Source: Suillus spraguei
Taxonomy: Eukaryota > Basidiomycota > Agaricomycetes > Boletales > Suillaceae
DNA length: 64,000 bases
Reading direction: 5' to 3'
Assembly: GCA_016800925.1 (NCBI GenBank)
Contig: JABCPU010000007.1
Span: 248,001-312,000 of the forward strand
Part shown: in pieces, positions 1-13,772 of the stretch
Position numbering within the stretch: the first letter of the stretch is position 1
Layout: the number at the start of each line of letters is the position of its first letter
Program-made: the position numbers and the translations under genes
Notes under the pieces: model-generated
The model's database searches: none
Told to the model about the DNA's origin: nothing
The model's input: the letters and a program-made list of their open reading frames with translations, nothing else

Positions 1-1815
1 CATGGATATCTATGTTGGCTGAGTGAACGAACCTTGAAGGAGGAGCGGTCCTACAGGACCGACACGTTCAGCAGCAAGGGGATGCGCTACAGCTGCACCA
101 TTAGAAGTAGTATATACTGCGCCATCTGTAGCAGCGAAGACTTGGGGGGAGGGCATGATTGAGAGATGATGAATGGTCAAAAGAAAGATGGGATGTTATT
201 CGAGATAGATAGTGGATTATAAGTACGCTGGGAACTGCCTTACGAATACGTGGGGATGATCAGGTGGTCCGCCACGCTCCGAGAATGGTTTGTGCCCTCC
301 GTTGCACACCCATTAAGGCTCAGCTGTGTTGGGTGCACGAGAATAGTACTAGTCCGAATCAGATCTGACACTTTGACGACAAATGGTTTACTGGATTGAA
401 ACCCCTGTCACCCATATCTTGGCCCAATGATATGCTGCGGAAAAAGTAAGGTAACACAAAAAGGGTTAGTTGTTTGGACAACAATGGAAACTGACCGTGG
501 AAAAGATGTGGTTAGATCGTGGGTTACTGAATATATTCCCACGAGATCATGAATGGGAGCCGCTTGTACGCGTGAACAACCGGTCATCAAATCATCGCAG
601 TCCCTCATCGCGTCATCCCTTACCCTTATAGGTTGACGCGATTAGCACATCCTCGAACAACTCCACAAGATAACCCAGCCAGAATTTAGTCGCGCCACGA
701 GGCTGGTCATCTGCACCATAAAACGTGTCTTACGCTTCAAAAGTCTACCTGATCCTCGGTACGTACCAGAACTTTGGATAACACGGCGGCCTGACTTCCC
801 CTGACACTCAGGAGTAGGCACTATTATTATAATATGAACATCCTCGGGCAGAACCATGGGAGGATGTACGAGCACTTTAAAACCCTCTATAATGAAGTCT
901 GAGAGCCGGCCTCTACAACCTCAACGCTAGTCCAACAGATACTGGCTACCTTGAGAATGTTGCTGACAGAAAATCAACATAACGCTACCACGCCCACGAA
1001 CTTCAGAGTTAGGCAGCTGACTTGTGCAATCGTTCCTCTACTTTCAGCAGTCTCTGGTGAAGGTTCTCGCTTGATCGACGCTGAGTTTGCTTAACCCAAA
1101 GATGCAGAAAAATTAATGGGCGGAGTTTGCCTTGGACTACGCCACTCAGGAAGGAAGTTTGAGAAGGAAGAGCATTTGACTGTAGCGTGTTGACGAGGGA
1201 TTGGTGCTGCAGCGACCGAGATTTCATAGATCATAACGCAGACAAACATGGGACACGGAACTTATTTCATCCATCTGACGTCATGAAACAGCACATGATT
1301 TTGCTCAATTCGGGACTCCTAATATGTACCATTGACTTTGATGAACGTATCCCGGACCCTCTGATATATCAGCCCAAGGAGGTACTCGACTCGTCAGCCA
1401 GTGACACTTTCGTCGTGAATAACCAACACATGAATCACTGTTACGTGTGAGAGGAACAAGCTGGACACCGCGTGATTGCTAAAGTTGATATATAAACTTT
1501 CCGGTTCGGCCGCATCAGCACGGGGAGATTGCCAATTTGCCAAACAAAATTTAAGCACTGAATCTAGGTCAATTGCACAATTCGAGCTAGAAATGAGCTC
1601 ACTTTCTCATGTTGGACAGTGGTAGTCGGAGTGTAAACTGGGAATTTGAAGACTCTGACGTAGATTTCATATGGGACTATATCAGACAATATGTACGACA
1701 AATCTGGAGAGAAAGGTTTGATGCCGTTGGAACGATCTCAACAGCGAGTGTCGACTGTACAGATCTGACGAAGATCGTTGTCAATATAACGGAGGTGTGA
1801 TGCCGACAATTACCT
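1..1815. other. Unassigned left edge
   Basis: I find no convincing gene here. Short open frames occur on both strands (for example 1187-1450 and 1609-1800 on +, 642-875 and 1009-1227 on -), but none has a recognisable domain or a neighbouring exon that continues it. A stretch on the minus strand around 630-720 reads as a W-rich, acidic peptide that could be the remnant of a larger gene running off the left edge. Confidence 0.3.
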
Positions 1816-2916
1816 TCATTTACCACGTTCTTTGACAATCTTCACCCCGGGTATTCGTTTACAAGATGTGGATGACTTGGCAACCTCTGGTGGAGTATTA
1901 AGCGTTGGCAGTGATGCTGAAGGTGTGATATCAGTGTCCACAGAAAAACCCAGATGGGAAATAGGTTCCGCACGGGCGTTCAGACGCCGAACGGTTGAGC
2001 CTGCAGGATTTCTGGAAGAAATATAACCCCCAGACCAGAGGGACTGCCTTGAAGTTAAACCTAATGATGCAACCGATGGCGGTGGTTTTGGTGGTAATGA
2101 GTTAAACGAATTGGTGCTACTTGATTCCATCTGGCGTAACTTTGCCTCCATCATCGCAATCTTGCTATCTGTACTAATTCAAAGGTAAGTTATGAGACAC
2201 CCTTTTGAAGATAAAATTCACCCTTCTGACCGAGCATGAATTCCACTTTTCATCATACTCAGGGTAGTCGGCCGTGTATCGACTCTTTTCGTCTTGCCAA
2301 CCTGCCGACTTCCACCGGACTGTTCGAGCGGAGCTTGATGAGCAAAAGTCACTGCCAGCTTACGACCACGCAATAGTTTTCCATTGACATTTTCCAATGC
2401 CGTCTTGGCATCCTGGTGCAGGTCATTTGTCAGTCAAGCTGTCAATGACTTGAGATTATGGCACATGCGCCACGACATGTCAAGGCCAATGATCGCGAGA
2501 AAATCGAGTCAAAAACAAGGGACGACGCTTTACAGCGTCATGACTTACACCTTCATCCAAATACTGTAGGAAGGCATATCCGCGTGGCTTCCCTTTGTTT
2601 GGACCCGTCTTGTGAAAGAGGAAGTCAAGTTTCGATACTTTGCCAAACTTGGTGAAAACCTGTAGAAGGGCGTATCTGTCCGCCATTAGAGGAATGAGCC
2701 AAGTCACGAATGAGTCACTCACTCATCGACAGTGGGATGCAGATTTCCAATATACAAACGATCCCTCAATAAAGAAGATGAACCGGATGCCTGAGGTGTG
2801 GCAATAACCGGCTCTTGAGCGTCAGGTTCTGGAAACCAGAGATGAGTGCTCAAAGATGTGTCGTCTTTGTCTGCTTGCGGAGGTTGTGCTGTAATATCCT
2901 CAGAATTTGTGATCAT
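1816..2916 (-). CDS. RBM18: RNA-binding protein 18-like (single RRM)
   Basis: Four exons on the minus strand (2916-2723, 2675-2549, 2412-2259, 2168-1816) with GT..AG introns join in frame to 275 aa. The RRM spans roughly residues 45-150: RNP2 is LYIGNL and the RNP1 region is GKPRGYAFLQY, preceded by FGKVSKLDFLFHK, which closely matches metazoan RBM18 (inference from memory of the family). A short helix with EAKLRQM follows, also as in RBM18, then a basic, Ser/Pro-rich tail. The protein should bind RNA in the nucleus; its precise role is not well defined in any organism. The start at 2916 is chosen because the frame upstream lacks similarity and the first exon then opens with an acidic leader. 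An alternative upstream ATG at 3051 is in the same frame. Confidence 0.8.
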
Positions 2917-4115
2917 TGAGGACTTGAGTATTAACAAGCAGCAGTTGAGCGGAGAACAACCAATGTAGTATGCGAATATGAGTTTGAGTTCGGCAATGCC
3001 CACAGTCCGAGATCTAGCCCCCGTGGGACGGTGTGACTGTGTGACGTTCAAATAAATACGTCGTCATCGGTCTAAGACCTTACCATAGCTTACCTAGCTT
3101 AAGCGCAGGCCGTGAGGCGTGAGGATTAGCCAGCACAAGGATGAGCTCCGAGAAATCCGACACACCTAAGAGGCGAAAGCCGGATCCCAAATGACCGCTC
3201 CCAGTGACTAGATAAAATCTCTGCAAGGTAAAGATTGCTCGGCACATGCGTCATGCCGAGAGACACAGGATAGTACCCTGGGTAAGCCCGCACATAGTAG
3301 AAACTGAGAAGTATCGACCAATTATAAGGAAAATTACTCGATTAATTACCGCGTCTGCCTGAAGATCGCCGTGTTGATTGTCGATGGCTTAAATACAGTA
3401 CCTAATCGTTGTAGCGCTACAGCTGTAGTGTTTTTGAACCCCTGTCACTTTATTAGTTTGATCGCACTCTTCCTTGTGCGAAATATTAAATAAATAATGT
3501 CCGGTGTTTCTAGGAACACCGCTATAGCGCGTATATATATAAGACTCGCCGCTGAGCGGCTTATCTGAAGTATTAGTAATGTCTTGGAGCTAAGTAATCA
3601 ACGTCGCATCTACGTAGACTATGCTCATGTACTTGAGTACCTCGCAAGACTCAGAAATTCAAGAGTAACTATTTCAAACCGGCAGTAGTTAGGTGACTCA
3701 GAGAAACTACCAATTCCGTATGTAGTTAAGGGCGTGGGGATATATAACACACCCACATTTGTCCAGCACTGTCAGGCATCACACTGCTACAATATTCACG
3801 AGCGGGCTAAAGGCGAAATGCACCTACATGAAAACGTGTTTTTTTGCTGCGATTATGGTCGTAGGATTGTCTGACGGCGCGTGGTGCATAAGTATCTGCC
3901 TAACCTAAATATCCATATAATTTCTTTCATTTCAGGTGAATTATCGCGCAATAAGTAGATCCGCAGTGTAAAATGAAGCGTAAGTAAGGATTGATACCAC
4001 TATGGATACATGTAGTTGTGACGTGCAAAAACAATAATTAGTCCAGATTGAAGCTTGAAGCAAGCTCAAATGCCGATTGGTGTCAAGTTGGATGGTGAAC
4101 CAACATCTATGTATA
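2917..4115. other. Intergenic, nothing recognised
   Basis: This holds the upstream region of the RBM18-like gene (-) and the downstream region of the zinc-finger gene (-). No RNA gene, repeat or credible coding exon was seen. The open frame at 3941-4165 on the minus strand overlaps the 3' end of the next gene out of frame and is not supported. Confidence 0.4.
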
Positions 4116-5408
4116 TCACGATGTCGCATCCACATGGCTCTGCTTAATGTGGCGCAATAGAGCATCTTTACGAGACAAGGATTTCTCGCAGTGAGGGCAT
4201 TTGACTGTCATCGAGGGCAGGTCTGGACTAAACTTGCAACTCCCCAGGTGCCTCTCCATGTCATTTCTACGCGTGAAAGATTTCTTGCACCCGTGAATTT
4301 TCATCAAGCAGACAAATCGCTCTTCATTAGCTCCTTCGTGCCTTGTCACTCTTTTTGAGGAACGATGACCGACTTTTCGAGTCTTCTTGGATGCTGCTGC
4401 ATGCGACAGCGTATGGGAGGATGCTGCACGTTTATGGATGCGATTGGGTTGGTAATCGCCATCATCATCATCAGTTCGCCGGCGCTTGACTCCTCGACAA
4501 ACGTTAGGCGGTTTAATACCAACATGACTTGGGTTGAGAGGCGATGAGAGCTGACTCGGATGCCGTCCATTGGTCACGGGCGGACAGGAGGCTGAGCTTG
4601 GAGAAATGCAGATTTGCACTTGTGATGTAGCGTTCTCCTCCAAGCCCTCTGTGAATCTTAGGAAACAAGATCGCTCCACAGGATTAGACTCTGGTAAGAT
4701 AGACGAAGAGTCATGCACTAGCTTGGCATCGTCAACTGGAAGCACAAGCATCGGCTGAGAGACATTCTGTAAGGATGATACTGGAGGGGGCATGTTCAAG
4801 ACCGCCCGGCAGGCAAGGTCTTCTTGCAGTTGTTCAGGGTAAGCTGAGTCTTCCATAAATCCTTCTTGCTCAAAAAACGGACTGCAATCCACTGCCACAT
4901 CAAGAGGCCTGAAATCTCCTAACGGACCGCAGAAGAGGTCAGGGAGAAGGGCGCCGCATTGTGGAGTCAAAGGGGACCTGCTTGAGGCAACACTGAACGG
5001 TGATTCATCAGGGCTTAACTGTGGTAAACCTAAGAATTCTCCAGTTGCAGATGATCCTGGATATCGACATCGGGCAGCCTTAAGACACATGTCAGCACAG
5101 ACTTATGGGGTTTTCAATTCACGCACATCAAATGCCTGCATTCGATCGATGACCAGATTCTCGATGTATGCTGCATCGTCCGTATCCTCGAGGTGAAGAT
5201 CGAAGTTATCAGATGACCACAACACCGTTGATGCTGCAGATGATTCGAACTCCAAGGTTCTGTGCCCAGTCAATTAATTAGCCATTCACTTGACCACAAG
5301 ATTAGTACTTACCTTAAACCATCCATAAAATCGAGCTTCGATGGGAGCTCAGTTTCACGTTTAAAGGATTCTGAATCTTCGGGATACACAAAATATTCAT
5401 TGTAGTCG
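4116..5408 (-). CDS. C2H2 zinc-finger protein, probable transcription factor (5' end incomplete)
   Basis: Three exons are secure: 5408-5313, 5259-5127 and 5078-4116. They join in frame to about 397 residues ending HVDATS. The last 70 residues carry two zinc fingers. The first is an irregular one of C..C type around GCKKSFTRRNDMERHLGSC, in which the final ligand is Cys. The second is a canonical C-x2-C-x12-H-x4-H finger (CPHCEKSLSRKDALLRH). Between residues of about 200 and 300 there are basic stretches (RKVGHRSSKR) suitable for nuclear import, and the N-terminal half is acidic and Ser/Pro-rich, as expected of an activation region. Exon 1 here begins in phase 2, so at least one more upstream exon is needed. 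An open frame in the right register runs 5447-5665, but no good donor of the correct phase was found, so the start is unresolved. Target genes cannot be inferred. Confidence 0.65.
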
Positions 5409-7010
5409 CTGGAAGACGGCAGATGCATGTCAGATGAGGTAGATGGTTAGAGAAATGTTTCGGATAAGATGCAAGGAAGTACACCCTCATGCAAGGCGAC
5501 CTTCTTATCAGCCTGGCAAGCCAATAAACAGGTTCTATTGACACTTGAGGGTCCATCCCTCACAAAAACGTGTTGTACACGCGCCAACAAGGCTGTAGCC
5601 CTTGATGCGGAAGAGCATCTTAATTGTTCCGAAGTGCCATCTTTACTGGGTAAGAAGCCATTCACAGGCGCTGGTTGACGTCGTATTCATTAGATCTACA
5701 ACGTTGTACTATTTTGACGAAAATAAGGGAGTAACTACCTTGAAGAACCTTGACTCATCACTGTTTGCAAGGCTTGTGCAAATCTTCAGGCTCACAGCAT
5801 GCATCAACCAAGAAAGGCCGTCCTGTAGTAGGCACTGTATTCGGCGGCGATTCTAGATGGCAAGTCCCGGCCGGTCGATCAAGACAATTTGCCAGCGTTT
5901 GTCACTTCTTCTAGAAACCGCGGAGCGCGGGCCTTTAGGAAGACAACTTCAAGGATAAAAGTGGACAGCAGTTCTCGTGTACTGCATTGGGTTCTGACAA
6001 GGGGTCAACTTCAAACTCCGATGAGTTATCATATCTTGTAAGTTTAAAGCCATGCAGGCCATTAGTTCACAGCTAGCACATCCTTATCGACTGCGGGTCC
6101 TGGGCCTGAATACCACTAGTAACTAATCATGATAACTAGCCCTGACTTGGACGACACTATATACATGGCCGCCACTTTGTAGGCACACTGTTTATCCCCA
6201 CAAACAACATACTTATATGACAAGCACGGTGAATTTCCCGGGGGGTCCTAATCTCCCTAAGGCAGGCCGTAATAGAAGGACAATCCATCAGAACGGATAT
6301 ATGACCTCCGTTCTGATGCAGATGGAACGATTGTTCTTCTATCATGGCCTAAGGGAGACTAGGACCCCCCGGGGATGTGTCTACTTGAGTACGGTAGCAC
6401 ATGTCCATTAGTTGTAATTTTGAGGGGCACTATCATGAGACTGTACACATTGTATAATATATAATGGATGAGTTGTCTATGTAAATTCAATGATGATATC
6501 GAGGTGATATGGGACAACCAGATGTATTGTTTTTTTCATTTTTATTGTCCTTTGGGGTCGAAGACCCTAGATGTATTGTTATTGCAGGACATTGATCATA
6601 ACTGGATTAGTCGATGAAAACATCCAGCATGAAGTCGGCACTTCCATGTGTATTGAAACTCCATATATCGGCAGGTAACATTTCTGCATGACTCCGACAT
6701 TTTCAACTATCTCACTTAATCGTGCTTCAATCGTGGTCTTTCGACCTCGTAATGAGTTGTATTAGAGAGAGAGGATTATATCTATGTTAAAATTTTTGTT
6801 TTACAAAGACAGTCTACTATATTGAATTCTTCCCTCACACTATTACAGGATTTCAGCTGGAAATGTGAGTTTCATGAAAAGTGCCGACTTGTGGGGTTCC
6901 GAGGCCCGATGGTGTTGTGAGTCAGTGCGGAGTTTCAACATCCGGCAATGACCGAAAGCCAATTTTCATGTGTAAGAAAGATATCGGCGTCGTATACAGA
7001 TTTTGCATTC
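5409..7010. other. Divergent intergenic region between zinc-finger gene and eIF3c
   Basis: The first part (to about 5750) probably contains the missing 5' exon(s) and promoter of the zinc-finger gene. The rest is AT-rich, with one prominent inverted repeat listed separately at 6237-6374. The last 100 bases are the leader of eIF3c. No other gene is seen. Confidence 0.4.
6237..6374. repeat. Long imperfect palindrome / hairpin of about 138 nt
   Basis: The outer arms start CCCGGGGGGTCCTA (6237 on) and end TAGGACCCCCCGGGG (to 6374). They pair for about 50 nt with a few mismatches and two bulges of roughly 4 and 10 nt. The centre is a perfect 11-bp stem (6287-6297 with 6307-6317) around a 9-nt loop. 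No open frame makes use of it. It could be a foldback transposon (MITE) or a small-RNA precursor. No target-site duplication is visible. Confidence 0.7.
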
Positions 7011-9876
7011 ATGTCGCGATTCTTCAGGCAAGCTGGCGATTCAGATTCTGACTCAGAGGAATCCGATGAGGAGCTCCTCACTAGTGGTGATGAAGATGCT
7101 GCCGCTCCAAAAGCTTCTGCCAAACCGGCCATGTCAAGGTTTCTACGCACAGCAGGAAGCGATTCCAGTAGCTCAGACTCAGAGTCATCTGATGAGGACG
7201 AAAGTGATATGTCAGATGGGGAGCCAACACAGAAGAAAAAATCCCGATTTATGCGTGGCGATTCGGATGAAGACAGTGAAGACGAAGATGTTAAACGTGT
7301 TGTAAAAAGTACGAAGGACAAGCGCTTGGAGGAAATTGAAGCTACTGGCAAGGTCATGGACAATGGGCTCAAAATCAACGACTGGGTTGCTATATCAAAC
7401 GGTGAGTCTTGTCGAGTTTCTATCGTATTCACTGATTGTCATTCTATTAGAATTCGACAAGCTCCTACGTCTTGTGCAGCGACAGAGTAATGCTGCAGAA
7501 CCATTACCTCCATTTTTCGTCAAAACCCTTATAAGTTTAGAGAACTCCCTTAATGCTGCTCTAACGAAGGAGAAGGAGGCAAAGAAGAAGATGAACGCCA
7601 CTAATGCTCGAGCACTCAACTCCATGAAGCAGAAGGTTCGCAAAACGGCTAAAGAGTTTGAAAAGGAGGTTCAGCAGTATCAGAATGTAAGTTTTTTTTG
7701 GACCACTCTATTACGATCTTGAATTCCCGTAGGATCCAGAAGCATTCGAACGTGAATTTGCCGCTCACGCTCAACCTGCCGATGTTGCTGTTCCCAAACC
7801 CAAGAAGCAGAAAAAGGGTGCAGACTCTGAGAGTGATGAGGAACCAGTGATAGATGATCGGTTCACCACAGTAGGCAAAGGTGGCAAAGCTATGTTTTTC
7901 TCTGCGGAGAACATTTTCAAAAATTTGAAACTTGTTCATGAGGCTCGTGGCAAGAAGGTGCGCATGTCGTCTTTTACTCTCCTACCTTTCAATTAAAAAT
8001 ATTATAGAACACCGACAGAGGAGAACAGATACGGATTCTGGAGAAACTTCTGGAAGTAGCGGTCACATCCTACCAACGCATCCGCATCCTACTGGCGCTA
8101 GTTTCATCCCGGTTTGACTACAATTCATCGATCACATCGTATATGCCAACTGATCTATGGCTCTCGGCACAACATGAAGTCGATCAGTTAATCTCAATAG
8201 TGGTCGCGGACTCATCCTATGCCGTGCAGGAGGATACAGAAGACTATGATGAACTCGTTGAGCGCCATCCTGCAACCGAGACTGATGGGGTTGTTCGCAT
8301 TCGTGGCAGCATCATCAGCTTTGTAGACCGTTTGGATGACGAATTCACGAAGAGTCTACAAAACATCGATCCCCATGGAACGGAGTATGTCGACCGTCTT
8401 AAGGACGAGAAAGTACTTTATCGTACTATCAGCCGTTCGCAAGCTTTCTATGAACAGACGAGTCAGCCGGAACCCCTTGCACGTGTGATCATGCGACGGT
8501 TGGAGCATATCTATTCCAAGGTTAGCTGAAGTCAGTCCACCGCAGTTCTTTTTTTAACAACATTCGTAGCCTGATGCTGTCGTATCTGCTCTTGAGTCTT
8601 CACTGGCTTCGTCAGAGATAACACCCAGCGTCACTCTGGCATCTTCTGCTACTACTTCGTCCCTGATCCACTCCCTTTGCGTTCATCTTTACAAAGCCGA
8701 CAACTCCCTTCTGCGCACTCGCGCCATGCTCAGTCACATCTACCATCACGCATTGCATAATGACTTCTACACGGCACGAGACATGTTACTTATGTCGCAT
8801 CTGCAAGAGTCAATTCATTCTGCGGACGTCGCAACGCAGATATTGTATAATCGAACCGTTGTACAGCTCGGGCTTTGTGCTTTCAGATGCGGGTTAATAA
8901 AAGAGGCTCAAGCGACGCTGCAAGACATCTTCACAACACAGCGCGTGAAGGAGTTGCTCGCTCAGGGTGTCCACCAACAGCGCTTTCAACAACAACTCAC
9001 GCCAGAGCAAGAAAAGGCGGAACGGTCACGTCAATTACCATTCCATATGCATATAAACACTGAGCTTCTCGAGGCGGCTTTCCTCGTATCCAGCATGCTC
9101 GTCGAGGTCCCCCTTCTCGCCAGCATCGAGTCAGAGGAGCAGAAACGCAAGGCGATCTCAAAGCCATTCCGCCGGTTACTCGACTTTGCCGATCGCCAAG
9201 TGTTCACAGGCCCTCCTGAGAGCACACGCGATCACATTATGCAGGCGAGCAAGGCGCTACAAGACGGTGAATGGGAAAAATGCCGTGACCTCATTCAAAG
9301 CATCAAAATATGGAGTCTTATGCCTGAAGTCGCGTCAGTCAAAGAGATGCTTGCGAAGTACGTTTTGTCATCCCATAGATAATTCCACCTCTAACCACGA
9401 TGTACAGACGTATTCAAGAGCAAGGACTGCGCACATACCTTTTCACATATGCCCCTTATTATAGCACTCTCTCGTTGTCTCTCCTGTCGCGCACATTTTC
9501 TCTTCCCCTTCGCTCTGTGACCTCAATGATTTCCAAGATGATCTGGAACGAAGAGCTATCAGCGTCGCTTGATCAGTCAACTGGTGTGGTGGTATTTCAC
9601 CGCATTGAGCACTCACGTCCGCAGCAGCTCGCTCAGGTTATTGCGGACAAAGTTAGCGCACTTCTGGAGCAGAACGAAAAGGTCCTTGACGTCAAGCTTG
9701 GCGGTAGCGGAGGATGGGGTGACAGGGGCGGCGACAAGGGTGAGAAGCGTGGCGAACAAACTCAAGAACGTAGGGGAAGAGGAGACAGAACGCGAGGAAG
9801 CCTGCGTGGTGGTCCTCGTGGACGTGGCTCGCGATTTGCTCAGGGCCTTGGTAATCAGATGACAAGAGTACGATGA
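7011..9876 (+). CDS. NIP1: Eukaryotic translation initiation factor 3 subunit C
   Basis: Six exons (7011-7401, 7451-7686, 7733-7957, 8008-8520, 8570-9357, 9408-9876) join in frame to 873 aa, close to the family's usual 810-910. The N-terminus repeats [18 protein letters not shown] modules inside a Ser/Asp/Glu-rich acidic leader, the part that in yeast contacts eIF5 and eIF1. The eIF3c N-terminal domain follows (about 120-600, with [17 protein letters not shown]), then the PCI domain (about 620-790, with [17 protein letters not shown] and a winged-helix segment ending VVVFHR), and an Arg/Gly-rich tail. The product is a core scaffold of eIF3 on the 40S ribosome in the cytoplasm. The ATG at 7011 is the one followed directly by the conserved SRFF motif; an in-frame upstream ATG at 6948 is possible. 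The gene converges on the E2 gene with only 123 bp between stop codons. Confidence 0.93.
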
Positions 9877-9999
9877 ACTTCTCGTTGTGTCAATATTATC
9901 TTTGGAATGTATATGATGACGTGACGCTCGCGAGCTTGACACTGGATAAATATTTTGGTGAAATTCACGAGGCAAAATCCTCAACTCCACGTTACGGTA

Positions 10000-11173
<1,174 letters not shown>

Positions 11174-11697
11174 GTTTACTTGTGAGAGAGAAATTTCGAA
11201 AGTAAGCTGAAATGAGTATGGCTTGCACCAGGTTCCAAAAACGTAGTGGCGCGTGTGACTGAATAATATTAATATTAATCTCGGGAATTACTTGATATAC
11301 TTACCGCCCAATTGCTCACAACCTAGGTTTTACAGCTCGGCGCTCCACATGTCAGCAGCTTGTAACTTTCGTCAAGGGTCCCGAGCATGTTCATCCCACA
11401 TAGCATGTATTATGGCCCATAGTATGAATTACTCGTGCTTGCTCCGAATCTGAGCCATCCCACAATGAATTTATCCCCCCGGTATCAGTTTCTAGGCCAT
11501 CGCCCGAGGTTGAACGATAAATATCATACTGGCTTACACAGCTTGCTAATGCTATCGCAGTCTACGGGTATATTCTTTCCATTTCACTAATATGCTATTA
11601 TAAAGTCTGTGATATTGACCTTGTTTGTTCCGGCGGTGTCCCGTTCTGCAAGGCATCGGGGGATTATGGAATGTTCCCGGTAATGACTCGTCGTTGG

Positions 11698-11704
11698 TAT
11701 AAAG
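11698..11704 (+). promoter_or_regulatory. Candidate TATA box of the PEP carboxykinase gene
   Basis: TATAAAG lies about 70 nt upstream of the ATG at 11773, followed by a pyrimidine-rich leader. The remainder of 11174-11697 is the shared divergent upstream region of the E2 (-) and carboxykinase (+) genes and shows nothing else that I can assign. Confidence 0.4.
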
Positions 11705-11772
11705 CCACCAAAAAAATCCTACCCGGCTTCAAATTTTATTAACTTTGCAAGGCTTCGTATTCATCTACCACC

Positions 11773-13772
11773 ATGGTTCATCAGCAGACACCTTACGTGA
11801 CACCTCACATTTTACACAGACATTATGCTCAAGCTTCTGATAATCAATTTCATAGTAAACGTTGGTGCACCTCCCTCTTTACTCCTATCTACTGAACTTT
11901 TTCTCAAACAGTCATCGGTCGTGACCTCGAGTATTTCTCGCAGGCGGGGTTTGACATGGACAGGATCCAGCTTAAACGCAATGCGCCCGTAGCTCAGCTT
12001 TACGAAGATGCCATCCGGAACGAAGGCGCGATCCTCTCGTCTTCTGGCGCACTTATTAACTTCTCTGGCAAGAAGACCGGTAGAAGTCCTAAAGACAAGC
12101 GAATCGTCTTTGAGGAGACTAGCAAGGACGATATATGGTGGGGCTCCGTGAATATCAAGATGGATGAGCGTGAGTGTCATTCTATTGTGTATTGGATTAT
12201 TGTCTCAGTAGCTATTTTAGACACATTCGAGATCAACCGCGAGCGTGCTATCGACTATTTAAATACGCGTGACAATGTCTATGTCTTCGATGGTTTCGCT
12301 GGTGTAAGTCTTGTCTCACAAATGCACGGGCTTTGTACGACTCACTATTTTTAGTGGGATCCTAAATACCGCATCAAGGTCCGAGTCATATGTGCTCGTG
12401 CTTATCATGCTCTGTTCATGGTGTGTAATTATTATCACACAAATTATTTCTCTGCTGACAACCTGGAAGAACAACATGTTGATCCGTCCGACTGAGGAAG
12501 AGCTCGCAAGTTTTGGCGAGCCCGACTTTATTATCTACAATGCTGGTCAATTCCCTGCGAACCGTTTCACTAAGGGCATGTCATCTACTACCTCGGTAGA
12601 GATTAACTTCAAACGTATGGAAATGGTAATCCTCGGCACTGAATACGCCGGAGAGATGAAGAAGGGTGTATTCTCCGTCATGCACTACCTTCAGCCCGTC
12701 AAATTTGGCCAACTCTCCCTTCACTCATCTGCCAACGTCGGAATAGAGAAGGGCGATGTCACTCTGTTCTTTGGCCTCTCTGGAACTGGAAAAACAACGC
12801 TCTCTGCTGACCCTAACCGCCTTCTCATCGGTGATGATGAACACGTGTGGTCAGATACAGGAGTGTTCAATATCGAGGGAGGATGTTACGCCAAGTGTAT
12901 CAATTTGTCGCAGGAGAAGGAGCCAGAGATTTACAACGCCATTCGCTTCGGTTCCATTCTAGAGAATGTTGTGTACGATCCTGCAACACGCATGCCGGAT
13001 TATGATGATGTTAGCATCACGGAGAACACGCGGTGTGCATACCCGATTGAATACATTCCAAATGCCAAGATCCCATGCATGGTGGACAAACAACCGAGCA
13101 ATATTATCATGTTGACATGCGATGCGTTCGGTGTTCTCCCACCTGTTAGTAAACTTTCTCCGGATCAAGCAAGCTACCACTTCCTCGCTGGTTACACCTC
13201 GTGAGTATATTCTTGTTTTTGTTTGTGTCACTCGCTGACTCACGTTTGTAGTAAAACACCTGGTACGGAAGATGGCGTCCTGGAGCCGATCCCGACATTC
13301 TCGACCTGTTATAGTGCGCCTTTCATCGTGTTGCATGTAGGATTTTGATCTTCCTCTGAAGGCCCTGGATTAATCCTTGCATTGTCAGCCTGGACGTTAC
13401 GCAGAAATGCTGGCTGAGCGCATGTCAAAACACAACGTATCCTGCTGGTTAATCAACACAGGCTGGACAGGTGGCAAGTTTGGCACTGGCAGCCGTTGTC
13501 CACTTAAGTACACCCGTCGCATCGTCGATGCCGTTCACTCTGGGGAGCTTCTCGACAGCAAATACGAGACATTCGGCGTTTTCGGACTCCAGATTCCTAC
13601 TGAAGTGGATGGTGTTCCACGTGAAGTTCTTAACCCGTCTCTGGCTTGGACGGACAAGCAAGCTTTCGAGCGCGAAGTTCGCAAGCTCGCGGGCATGTTC
13701 CAGAAGGCATTTAAATTGTACGAGGGTGATGTACAAGAGAGCGTGAGGTTGGCGGGTCCACGGGTGGATTAG
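11773..13772 (+). CDS. PCK1: Phosphoenolpyruvate carboxykinase (ATP)
   Basis: Seven exons (11773-11854, 11912-12169, 12221-12303, 12355-12420, 12470-13200, 13252-13336, 13389-13772) join in frame to 562 aa, a normal length. The enzyme converts oxaloacetate and ATP to PEP and CO2, the committed step of gluconeogenesis, in the cytosol. Visible signatures are the oxaloacetate/metal region [12 protein letters not shown], the conserved HALF-MNNMLIRP segment split by intron 4, the kinase-1a P-loop [11 protein letters not shown] near residue 265, the metal-binding LIGDDEHVW, and the adenine-binding [12 protein letters not shown]. All catalytic landmarks that I can check by eye are present. Expression in fungi is normally glucose-repressed; only a TATA box is visible upstream. 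Confidence 0.95.
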
